Assembly: GCF_900107095.1 (NCBI RefSeq)
Contig: NZ_FNOR01000007.1
Span: forward strand, 124,001 to 188,000
Source: Collimonas sp. OK242
GTDB taxonomy: Bacteria; Pseudomonadota; Gammaproteobacteria; Burkholderiales; Burkholderiaceae_D
Length of the DNA: 64,000 nucleotides
Reading direction: 5' to 3'
Shown: piece after piece, positions 1 to 7,109 of the stretch
How the letters are laid out: each line of letters opens with the position of its first letter
Numbering within the stretch: position 1 is the first letter of the stretch
Made by a program: the position numbers and the translations under genes
The notes under the pieces: generated by a model
Databases searched by the model: none
The model's input: the letters and a program-made list of their open reading frames with translations, nothing else
What the model was told of the DNA's origin: nothing

Positions 1-1411
1 TCCGGGCATGGGCGTATTGCACGTAGTAGACCGGATTTTCGTCGGATTTGGCCAGCGCCAGATCGACATCGAATATGAATTCGGTATCGGCCTTGCGCGA
101 GATCAGGAAGAACCGCACGGCGTCGCGGCCGCGGGTCAGGTCGCGCGGGGCGTCCTGCGCGCCGTCGGCAGCGCCATCTTCGCCAGACGACCATTCGATC
201 AGGTCACGCACCGTGACATACGAACCGGCGCGCTTGGAAATCTTCACTTCCTCGCCGTTCTTCATCACGGTCACCATCTTGTGCAGCACGTAGTCGGGAT
301 AGCCTTGCGGAATTCCCATGTTGACGGCCTGCAGGCCGGCGCGCACCCGCGCAATCGTGCCATGGTGATCGCTGCCCTGGACATTGATGACCTTGCCGAA
401 GCCGCGCTGCCATTTGACGATGTGGTAGGCAACGTCCGGCACGAAATAGGTGTAGGTGCCGTCGGACTTCTTCATCACGCGGTCTTTGTCGTCGCCGTAG
501 TCGGTGGTGCGCAGCCACAATGCGCCATCCAGCTCATAGGTGACGCCGGCGGCGATCAGGGCCTCGACGGCGGCATTGACCTTGCCGTCCTGGTACAGCG
601 ACGATTCCAGGTAATAGTTATCGAACTTGACGCCGAAGGCCAGCAAATCCAGATCCTGCTCGCGGCGCAGGTAAGCGACGGCGAACTTGCGGATCGACTC
701 GATATCGCTGAGGTCGCCGCTGGCGGTGACCGGTTCGCCATCGCTGGCGGCAACCGTCTTCCTGGCCAGGAAATCCTGGGCGATATCGGCAATGTAATCA
801 CCGTTGTAGGCGCTTTCCGGCCATGCGGCATCGCCCGGCTTGAAGCCGTTGGCGCGCGCCTGCACTGAAGTCGCCAAGGTAGCGATCTGGACGCCGGCGT
901 CATTGTAGTAAAACTCGCGGGTGACATCGTAACCTTGCGCCTCGAACAGCGCCGACATGGCATCGCCGAGCGCGCCCTGGCGGCCATGGCCGACATGCAA
1001 AGGCCCGGTCGGATTGGCGGAAACAAACTCCACCAGCACTTTTTTGCCGGCGCCAAACTTGCTCTTGCCGTAGTCGGCGCCCTCTTGCAGCACGCTCCTG
1101 ACCACTTGCTGCTTGGCCGCCGCCGTCAAACGCAGGTTGATGAAGCCCGGGCCGGCGATTTCAGCGGTTTCGATCAGATCGCGATGTTCGGTGCTGGCCA
1201 GCACCGCCGCTACCAGGGCTTGCGCCAGTTCACGCGGGTTCTTTTTCAGCGGCTTGGCCAGTTGCATGGCGATATTGCAGGCGACATCGCCGTGCGAAGG
1301 ATCGCGCGGACGCTCCAGCGTCACCGTCGGCTGCAACTCGCTGCCGGCGATAATAGGCTGCAAGGCAGCATGAAAAAGGTCGATGATCTGTTGTTTTTGT
1401 GGTGCAAGCAT
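1..1411 (-). CDS. argS: Arginyl-tRNA synthetase, 3' end cut by window edge
   Basis: Class I aminoacyl-tRNA synthetase that charges tRNA-Arg in the cytoplasm. The frame opens at the ATG at 1409-1411 ([13 protein letters not shown]...) and stays open to the window edge, giving about 470 residues; the C-terminal anticodon-binding part lies outside. Visible landmarks are an N-terminal Arg-tRNA-synthetase additional domain (about residues 1-110), the HIGH-type motif HVGHG near residue 137 (around position 1000) and a KMSKS-type loop reading KISKR near residue 390 (around position 240). The first residue downstream of the edge is in frame, so nothing suggests a break. No neighbour is co-directional, so it appears to be transcribed alone. 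Confidence 0.96.
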   Translation of the reverse strand, partial: MLAPQKQQIIDLFHAALQPIIAGSELQPTVTLERPRDPSHGDVACNIAMQLAKPLKKNPRELAQALVAAVLASTEHRDLIETAEIAGPGFINLRLTAAAKQQVVRSVLQEGADYGKSKFGAGKKVLVEFVSANPTGPLHVGHGRQGALGDAMSALFEAQGYDVTREFYYNDAGVQIATLATSVQARANGFKPGDAAWPESAYNGDYIADIAQDFLARKTVAASDGEPVTASGDLSDIESIRKFAVAYLRREQDLDLLAFGVKFDNYYLESSLYQDGKVNAAVEALIAAGVTYELDGALWLRTTDYGDDKDRVMKKSDGTYTYFVPDVAYHIVKWQRGFGKVINVQGSDHHGTIARVRAGLQAVNMGIPQGYPDYVLHKMVTVMKNGEEVKISKRAGSYVTVRDLIEWSSGEDGAADGAQDAPRDLTRGRDAVRFFLISRKADTEFIFDVDLALAKSDENPVYYVQYAHAR

Positions 1412-1711
1412 AGGATAGGTGGTCAGTAGTACGGAGGCCGTACTGGATTAATGCGAAAAGTCCATGGTGCGGCCCAATTTCTTGGACAGCATCCGGGCAG
1501 ACTTGATTATTCTCGATTATACCGGCTTGGCGGGGCAATCTTCACCCTGCATGCCCGTGCAGATTGCAACATCCGGTAAATCCGGTTGCACGCTGCAGGC
1601 AACAAAAACTGCTGCTAAGATGCTGCGTCTCGGCCAGAGCGTTTTTGACAAGTTTCTGAAACACCCTTGGCCGCAACGATTTTGCCTTGTTTATTTATCT
1701 ACAGGAACCTC
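1412..1711. other. Divergent intergenic region argS / nitroreductase
   Basis: This 300-bp gap separates the divergent argS and nitroreductase genes and must contain both promoters. The only structure I see is a small perfect inverted repeat, AGTACGG (1428-1434) and CCGTACT (1438-1444), just upstream of the argS start. No convincing protein-coding frame or RNA gene is visible. Confidence 0.4.
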
Positions 1712-2308
1712 ATGACCCAGTCCACACCACGTGTAGCCGACCACCCTGCCCATCCGCAATTCCTCAGCCGCTGGTCGCCACGCGCCTATGCCAATGACGA
1801 AATTTCCGAGCAAGAATTGCTGACCATCCTGGAAGCGGCGCGTTGGGCGCCATCGTCCTACAATTCGCAACCTTGGCGTTTCGTCTTCGCACGTCGCGGC
1901 ACACCGCACTGGAACAACTTGCTGGCTTTGCTTAACGATTTCAATCGCAGCTGGGCGGAAAATGCAGCGGCATTGGTGATCATCTTGTCGAAAACCACTT
2001 TTGCGCCACCGGGCAGCAGCGAAGAATCGCCGATGCCAAGCCACTCTTTCGACGCCGGTTCAGCCTGGGGTTACCTGGCGCTACAAGCCAGCTTGTCCGG
2101 CTGGCATGCACACGGCATGGCCGGCTTCGACAAGGAAAAGACGCGCAAGGAACTGGACATCCCGGCCAATTTCGCGATTGAAGCAGCGGTAGCGATCGGC
2201 AAGATCGGTGACAAAGCCATGCTGCCGGAAGGTTTGCGCGCCAAGGAAGAGCCAAGCCCGCGCATGCCCTTGCAGGCTTTGGTTTCTGAAGGGACTTTCA
2301 AGGCTTAA
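1712..2308 (+). CDS. Nitroreductase family FMN-dependent oxidoreductase
   Basis: Predicted cytosolic flavoprotein of the nitroreductase fold (198 residues), which would use NAD(P)H to reduce nitro- or quinone-like substrates. Typical features are the N-terminal segment FLSRWSPRAY, the FMN-contacting ARWAPSSYNSQPWRF block at about residues 44-58 and a late glycine-rich region (AAVAIGKIGDKAMLP). I chose the ATG at 1712 because it follows AGGAA and begins where family members begin; a longer reading from 1667 adds unrelated residues. The gene ends at a strong bidirectional hairpin shared with the convergent transporter gene. The substrate cannot be read from sequence. Confidence 0.85.
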   Translation: MTQSTPRVADHPAHPQFLSRWSPRAYANDEISEQELLTILEAARWAPSSYNSQPWRFVFARRGTPHWNNLLALLNDFNRSWAENAAALVIILSKTTFAPPGSSEESPMPSHSFDAGSAWGYLALQASLSGWHAHGMAGFDKEKTRKELDIPANFAIEAAVAIGKIGDKAMLPEGLRAKEEPSPRMPLQALVSEGTFKA

Positions 2309-2351
2309 AAACCTTGTGGGTCTGGCCTGAATTTCTCGGCTTGCCAAATTG

Positions 2352-2396
2352 ATGCGGGTTAACAGTGAGCGAAGCTGTTAACCCGCATTTTTATTT
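2352..2396. terminator. Bidirectional Rho-independent terminator
   Basis: Perfect 14-bp stem ATGCGGGTTAACAG (2352-2365) and its complement (2375-2388) with a 9-nt loop, followed by a T-rich tail on the plus strand. It sits between convergent genes and can serve both. Confidence 0.85.
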
Positions 2397-3290
2397 GCCT
2401 TGCCAGTTCACCAGCACAATCCCGCTTAGAACCAGCAACGCACCGAATACAAACGGCAAGCCGATCGGATCATCCAGCAGCAGCACGCCGAAACTGACGC
2501 CGAACAAGGGCGTCAGGAAGGAAAACACCGTCAGCCGCGAAGCAAGATAACGGCGCAGCATCCAGAACCAGGCCAGGAAGCTGCCGAAAGCGACGATCAG
2601 CGACTGGAACACCAAACTCACCCACATGATGCCGGACAGCGGCGCCACTGCGGTCTGCCCCGAGACCAAGGCCACCAAAGGCAGCGTCAATGCGGCCGCC
2701 GCCAGCTGATACCACAAGGTCATGCTGGGAGAGGCATTGGTGAGGACGCTGCGCTTGATCATGATCGTGGTGGCGGCCCAGAATACGGCGCCCAGCACCC
2801 CCAGCGCGTCGCCGATCAGGGTCCGGCTGAAGCCGGCGCCGGCTTCAAAGCCGCCGGCAAACGCCACGGTAATCCCGGCAAATGCGGCGATCACACCCAG
2901 CCATTGGGTGACGCCGAAACGCTCGCCCGGCACCAGCCAGTGCAAACCCAGCACGGTGAAAATCGGCGCGGTGTAAACAAACACCGACATGTGCGAAGCG
3001 GTGGTGTAGTTCAAACCGATAGAGACGCACAGGAATTCGCCGGCAAACAGCAAGCCGGTTGCCAGGCCGGGCCAGAAGCTGCCATCGGTCAGCGAGAATT
3101 TACTGCCGCGCCACCACATCAGGCCGCTCACCAGCACTGCCGCCACCGCCGAGCGCAAACCGTTTTGCAAAATCGGCGAGATGCTGGGCGCCGCCACTTT
3201 GATTGCAACTTGCTGCAGCCCCCAGCACAGGCACAGCATCAACATCAGGCTCATGGCCAAACCGTCCAGCGGCTTGCGAGTAGCGGGCAT
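2391..3290 (-). CDS. EamA/DMT-family transporter
   Basis: Ten-helix inner-membrane protein of the drug/metabolite transporter superfamily (299 residues) with two EamA repeats: roughly residues 10-140 (LMLMLCLCWGLQQVAIKVA... through the first five helices) and 155-295 (LGVLGAVFWAATTIMIKR... to the end). Such proteins usually export metabolites or amino-acid-like compounds; the substrate is unknown here. The ATG at 3290 is preferred over an upstream start at 3434 because the extra 48 residues are hydrophilic and atypical, and because AGAAAG lies just upstream. It is divergent from the glycosyltransferase gene and convergent with the nitroreductase gene. Confidence 0.85.
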   Translation of the reverse strand: MPATRKPLDGLAMSLMLMLCLCWGLQQVAIKVAAPSISPILQNGLRSAVAAVLVSGLMWWRGSKFSLTDGSFWPGLATGLLFAGEFLCVSIGLNYTTASHMSVFVYTAPIFTVLGLHWLVPGERFGVTQWLGVIAAFAGITVAFAGGFEAGAGFSRTLIGDALGVLGAVFWAATTIMIKRSVLTNASPSMTLWYQLAAAALTLPLVALVSGQTAVAPLSGIMWVSLVFQSLIVAFGSFLAWFWMLRRYLASRLTVFSFLTPLFGVSFGVLLLDDPIGLPFVFGALLVLSGIVLVNWQGK

Positions 3291-3474
3291 CACGTTCTTT
3301 CTGAAACAGGGATTGTTTGTCATAAATGTCATTTTACTCAGCGCCGATTTATCCCTATCATCAGCGTGATCGGGCGGAAGTGCCCGGTAAAAATCCGAAT
3401 GCAGATTGCAAGGAGTATGCTTGAAAGTAGTCACTTTTGCATTACCGGCAGCAAACCGATGATGGCCGGAGCAT

Positions 3475-4653
3475 ATGATTCATAAGCCCGTCAAAGCCCC
3501 GCGCCCCCGTAAACTATTACTGTTAAGCGTCTCTGCCGGCGCCGGCCATATGCGTGCCGCCGAGGCGCTCAGGGCCTATGCCGCCGCCGAATTCCCCGAC
3601 ACCGAAGCGATCCACCTGGACGCGATGGATTACGTGCCGGCCGGATTCCGTGCGGTGTATACCGATTTTTATCTGCATCTTGTGAATCGCCATCCCGCGT
3701 TGTGGGGCTATGTTTACCAAAAGAGCGACAAGGCCCTGAGCAACTCGCCTACGCAAAAACTGCGGCGCGCGATTGAACGCATCAGCACCCGTCCCTTGCG
3801 TGCCGCGATCCAGGCGGCGGCGCCGGACGCCATCATCTGCACCCACTTCCTGCCGGCCGAATTGCTGGCGCGCGAAATCGGCAGCCAGCGCGTGGTGTGT
3901 CCGGTCTGGGTACAGGTAACGGATTTCGATTTGCACAGCATGTGGCTGCAACCGCTGATGCGCGGCTATTTTGCCGCCACCGAAGAAATCGCCTATCGCA
4001 TGCGGGCGCGCGGCCTGGCGGCCGATGCGGTCCATGTGACCGGCATCCCGATCATGCCGGGATTCGGAAAAACCCTGGAGCGCCGGCAGTGCGCGCAGCA
4101 CTTCGGCCTGGATCCCGAGCGCAAGATTATCCTGATGATGTCCGGCGGCGCCGGCATCGGCGATCTCGATAAGACCGTACAGCGGCTGCTGGAGCTGGCC
4201 GACGATTTCCAGCTGGTGGCGTTGGCCGGTAAAAACGCCGCGTTGCTGGCCAGCCTGCAGCAATTGGCAGCCGCCCATCCAGGCCACCTGTTTCCTTTCG
4301 GCTTTACCAACCAGGTGGAACAATTGATGGCCTGCGCCGATCTGGCGATCACCAAACCGGGCGGCCTGACCACCTCCGAATGCCTGGCGATGGGAGTGCC
4401 GATGATCATCCACTCGCCGATTCCGGGCCAGGAAGAACGCAATGCCGACTATCTGCTGGAACAAGGCGCGGCGCTCAAGGCGATCGACCTGACTGCACTG
4501 GCGTTCCGGGTCCAGCTACTGCTGCAGCAACCCGACCTGCTGCTACGCTTGCGGCAGCGCAGCCTGGCGCTGGGCCGCCCGTATGCCGGCCGCGCGGTGC
4601 TGAAAACCGTTTTGAACAAGCTCGATTCTCAATTTTATTCGCCATCCACATGA
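3475..4653 (+). CDS. GT28 / MGDG-synthase-like glycosyltransferase
   Basis: Predicted membrane-associated glycosyltransferase of the GT28 family (392 residues), related to bacterial processive diacylglycerol glucosyltransferases and plant MGDG synthases, which transfer a sugar from UDP-sugar to a lipid. The N-terminal acceptor half starts with SVSAGAGHMRAAEAL (residues about 18-32, the SxGxGH-type loop) and MDYVP...Y.DFYL. The C-terminal donor half has MSGGAGIGDL near residue 222 and the nucleotide-sugar signature TKPGGLTTSECLAMG near residue 294. A GGA Shine-Dalgarno precedes ATG 3475. Its stop overlaps the next start (ATGA), so the pair is translationally coupled. Lipid and sugar are unknown. 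Confidence 0.82.
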   Translation: MIHKPVKAPRPRKLLLLSVSAGAGHMRAAEALRAYAAAEFPDTEAIHLDAMDYVPAGFRAVYTDFYLHLVNRHPALWGYVYQKSDKALSNSPTQKLRRAIERISTRPLRAAIQAAAPDAIICTHFLPAELLAREIGSQRVVCPVWVQVTDFDLHSMWLQPLMRGYFAATEEIAYRMRARGLAADAVHVTGIPIMPGFGKTLERRQCAQHFGLDPERKIILMMSGGAGIGDLDKTVQRLLELADDFQLVALAGKNAALLASLQQLAAAHPGHLFPFGFTNQVEQLMACADLAITKPGGLTTSECLAMGVPMIIHSPIPGQEERNADYLLEQGAALKAIDLTALAFRVQLLLQQPDLLLRLRQRSLALGRPYAGRAVLKTVLNKLDSQFYSPST

Positions 4654-5156
4654 CCGCAACTACTCCCTATCGCCGCGTGTTCGGCATGCTGTTCTGGGCG
4701 GCGCTGACTGCCTTTTTTTTCGCCAACGTTGAAATCCAGATCGAGGGCGCCGCCGGCTGGGCCGCCAATTTGCCGACCTGGCGCATCGAGCATCACTGGC
4801 TACTCGACATCTTCTGGGGCGGGCGCGCCATGACCGGCTATCACGCCTGGATTTTTCCTTTCATCGCCCTGATGTTCCACTATCCGATCTGGTTCAACGG
4901 CAGTTGGGACTGGCGCGCGGAATGCCGGATCATGGCGTCCATCATGGTGTTCTGGATCAGCGAAGACTGGCTGTGGTTTGTACTCAACCCGGCATACGGA
5001 CTGGCGCGCTTCAATCCGGCCGAGGTGCCATGGCACAAGCACTGGCTGGGCGGCGTGCCGGTCGACTACTGGATTTATTCGATAGTGGCGATCCTGCTGT
5101 TGTGGCTGGCCGAGCGCAAGCCGCGCCCGCTACGCGTGGCGTTGAACCAGAACTAA
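4650..5156 (+). CDS. Small membrane protein coupled to the glycosyltransferase
   Basis: Unrecognised 168-residue protein. Hydrophobicity suggests about four membrane spans (around residues 10-28, 60-80, 95-115 and 140-158), with Trp-rich loops (WRIEHHWLLDIFWGG, WISEDWLWFVLNP). It starts with an ATGA overlap on the preceding glycosyltransferase gene, so both are likely made from one mRNA and may act together, for example in glycolipid synthesis or placement. That role is inferred from position only; I see no catalytic motif I can name. A long inverted repeat follows immediately after its stop. Confidence 0.75.
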   Translation: MTATTPYRRVFGMLFWAALTAFFFANVEIQIEGAAGWAANLPTWRIEHHWLLDIFWGGRAMTGYHAWIFPFIALMFHYPIWFNGSWDWRAECRIMASIMVFWISEDWLWFVLNPAYGLARFNPAEVPWHKHWLGGVPVDYWIYSIVAILLLWLAERKPRPLRVALNQN

Positions 5157-5159
5157 GCA

Positions 5160-5203
5160 ATATGTGAATCTCTGGTTCTGTATAGAAGTAGAGATTCACA
5201 TAT
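5160..5203. promoter_or_regulatory. 14-bp perfect inverted repeat upstream of GntR gene
   Basis: ATATGTGAATCTCT (5160-5173) is repeated as its exact complement at 5190-5203 with a 16-nt spacer. There is no T-run behind it, so it looks more like an operator or mRNA structure than an intrinsic terminator. It lies just upstream of the GntR-type regulator and could be its autoregulatory site. Confidence 0.5.
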
Positions 5204-5257
5204 GTATTGTAAAAACGATTGGAACTTGGTAAATTGCGGACCCGTTCCAAGTTTGAA

Positions 5258-6115
5258 ATGTTGTTAATGCCGATCAAAAAAAACGCAAAAAACCCGCCTC
5301 TCGCCAAAAAAAACGCGTCTCTCTCGAAAAAAAACACGCCTCTCCTGAAAAAAAACGCGTCTCTCTCGCAAAAAAATGCGTCTCTCGCGCCGGAAAACGG
5401 ATCTGATCCGCGCTTGCCGCGCTATCTGCAAGTCCGTGACGATCTGCTTCAAAGGATCGCGTTGCGTAGCTGGGCCGCTGATGAGGCGCTGCCGTCCGAG
5501 GACAAACTGGCCGCCGAATATGCAATTGCCGTCGGCACCATGCGCAAGGTGCTGGACGCGCTGGTCACCGACGGCGTCGTCGATCGTGTGCGCGGCCGCG
5601 GGACATTCGTCGCGCGCGCTGCCGAACGCTCATCGATGCTGCGTTTCGTGCGGCAACACGGCAAAGCTAACAGTCAGCTGCCGACTGCGCAGATCCGTTC
5701 GATGACGACCGCCATACCGCCGCTTGCAGTGGCGGATAAACTCAAGCTCAAACCGCGCGACAAAGCGCTGTATCTGCACCGCACCCGTTCTTTCGACGAT
5801 GAAATCGTGCTGTCGGAACATATCTGGCTCCCGCTCGCGCGCTTCAGGAAGCTACAGAAATATCTAAAAAGCAATTCTCCGCCATCGCTGTATCCCGTCT
5901 ATGAGAGCGAATGCGATGTGCTGGTCTCGCGCGCCATCGATGACTTGACAGCGAAACCGCTGAACCGGGCCAATGCTTCCGTGTTCAAGCTGAAAACCAA
6001 GACCGTGGCGATCTGCGTCGAGCGGCTGATGCTGGACCATGCCGGCGAGCCGGTCGAATGGCGCACTTCCTTTGTGCCGGCCGAGCGTTTCCAGTATTCG
6101 GCAGAAATCCGCTAG
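5258..6115 (+). CDS. GntR/UTRA transcriptional regulator with repeat tail
   Basis: DNA-binding regulator of the HutC-type GntR subfamily, about 285 residues from ATG 5258 (ATG 5267 and an upstream TTG at 5219 are alternatives). After a lysine-rich N-terminal tail comes a winged helix-turn-helix (RYLQVRDDLLQRI ... LPSEDKLAAEY ... GTMRKVLDALVTDGVVDRVRGRGTFVA, about residues 50-120). A UTRA ligand-binding domain runs to the end (LYLHRTRSFDDEIVLSEHIWLP ... VEWRTSFVPAERFQYS). The oddity is the tail: five consecutive seven-residue units of the pattern KKNASLS, encoded by 21-bp tandem repeats with A8 or A7 runs. The ligand and targets are unknown; it may control the upstream glycosyltransferase pair or the downstream membrane gene. 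Confidence 0.85.
   Translation: MLLMPIKKNAKNPPLAKKNASLSKKNTPLLKKNASLSQKNASLAPENGSDPRLPRYLQVRDDLLQRIALRSWAADEALPSEDKLAAEYAIAVGTMRKVLDALVTDGVVDRVRGRGTFVARAAERSSMLRFVRQHGKANSQLPTAQIRSMTTAIPPLAVADKLKLKPRDKALYLHRTRSFDDEIVLSEHIWLPLARFRKLQKYLKSNSPPSLYPVYESECDVLVSRAIDDLTAKPLNRANASVFKLKTKTVAICVERLMLDHAGEPVEWRTSFVPAERFQYSAEIR
5285..5389 (+). repeat. Five 21-bp in-frame tandem repeats
   Basis: Five degenerate 21-bp units, each beginning with a run of seven or eight A and ending in a CGCGTCTCTCTCG-like block. They encode heptads of the form [K/A/Q]-K-N-[A/P/T]-[S/P]-L-x. Unit-number changes keep the frame, whereas slippage in an A-run would break it. Confidence 0.85.
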
Positions 6116-6281
6116 GGTTCCGGCAGCCGGGGGCGGAACGCCAAGGCGGAAAACAAACCCGCAGCGCGCCATCCTCTCTGGCTGTCGATTCACGACGCAT
6201 TCCTGCATTTCGTCGCTTTCCGCTTCTCCTGCCTCTGCGGCGACCAGATAATCGCCGCAGATCAATCAACCGGAGAACGAC

Positions 6282-6821
6282 ATGTTTGCACAAATCATTT
6301 CACACACACCGCTTTGGGTCTGGGCGCTACTGGCTTTCCTGATCTATCGCGGCGTCCTGGCCAGTGTCGATCGCGAACTGACGCTGAAGAAACTGTCCAT
6401 TATTCCGCTGGTGATGCTGGCGCTGTCTTGGCAGGGCGTGTCCACCGTGTTCGGCGTCACGCCGCTGCCTATGCTGTGCTGGCTGCTGGCGGCCGCTCTC
6501 GCGGCGGCCTTGAACTGGCGCCTGTTCAGGACGGACAGCGTCATTGCTTATCCGGAACGCGGCGTGCTGCTCCAGCGCGGCAGCTGGCTGCCATTGATGC
6601 TGATGATGGGGGTTTTCCTGACCAAATATACGGTTGGCGTGACGCTGGCGACCCATCCGGCACTAGCGCACGATGCCGTGTTTACGGCCCTGGTCTGCGC
6701 ACTCTATGGCGTCTTTAACGGCATGTTCATCGGCCGCCTGCTGCGCGTCGTCAGCCTCTATCACAGTGCAAAACAGATACAAGCGGCGCCAGCCGCCTAT
6801 AACGGTCAGCTGAACGGCTGA
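6282..6821 (+). CDS. Predicted inner-membrane protein (DUF6622-like)
   Basis: A 179-residue hydrophobic protein with about five predicted membrane spans (HTPLWVWALLAFLIYRGVLAS at residues 8-28, then segments near 38-55, 65-80, 105-125 and 130-150). The opening HTPLWVWALLAFLIYRG is typical of a small family of uncharacterised proteobacterial membrane proteins that I associate with DUF6622; this name is from memory. CGGAGAACGAC directly upstream of ATG 6282 gives a good ribosome-binding site. It lies 166 bp downstream of the GntR-type regulator, so regulation by it is possible. Function unknown. Confidence 0.75.
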   Translation: MFAQIISHTPLWVWALLAFLIYRGVLASVDRELTLKKLSIIPLVMLALSWQGVSTVFGVTPLPMLCWLLAAALAAALNWRLFRTDSVIAYPERGVLLQRGSWLPLMLMMGVFLTKYTVGVTLATHPALAHDAVFTALVCALYGVFNGMFIGRLLRVVSLYHSAKQIQAAPAAYNGQLNG

Positions 6822-6831
6822 AGGCGAGGCG

Positions 6832-6863
6832 AAAAAAATGCCGGCCGGCGAACCGGTCGGCAC
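6832..6863 (-). terminator. Terminator of the cstA-ybdD transcript
   Basis: On the minus strand TGCCGACCGG pairs with CCGGCCGGCA (positions 6862-6853 and 6848-6839, one G:T pair, loop TTCG) and is followed by a seven-T run. It lies just past the ybdD stop. Confidence 0.8.
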
Positions 6864-6898
6864 TAACATCCCCCATAGGACGCTTAACTTTTAAGCAG

Positions 6899-7099
6899 CT
6901 AGCAGCAGCGGCCAACCCGGCCATTGCCGCCATAGCGCGCTTCCTGGCGTTCCTTGAAAAACTCTTCGTAGCTCATCATCGGCTCGCCAGGATGGGTGTT
7001 TTCCATATGCGTGACGTACGTGCCGTACTCAGGCAAACCCACCATCAGCCGCATGGTTTGCCCGAGATAGCGTCCGGCTTTCGATAGTTCTTCCAGCAT
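6899..7099 (-). CDS. ybdD: YbdD/YjiX family small protein
   Basis: A 66-residue soluble protein of the YbdD/YjiX (DUF466) family. These small proteins are almost always encoded directly behind a CstA/BtsT-type peptide or pyruvate transporter. It shows the family's GLPEYGTYVTHMENTHPGEPMMSYEEFFKERQEARYGG core and the C-terminal GRCC end. The ATG at 7099 is preferred over an upstream frame extension to 7147, which would overlap the cstA end with unrelated residues. The spacing to the cstA stop (10 bp) indicates one mRNA. The molecular role of the family is not established. Confidence 0.9.
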   Translation of the reverse strand: MLEELSKAGRYLGQTMRLMVGLPEYGTYVTHMENTHPGEPMMSYEEFFKERQEARYGGNGRVGRCC

Positions 7100-7109
7100 G
7101 AGTAAGCTT

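Noticed and set aside
5285-5389. Tandem repeats as a CRISPR array
   Set aside because: Units are contiguous without spacers, only 21 bp, and lie in frame inside a coding sequence.
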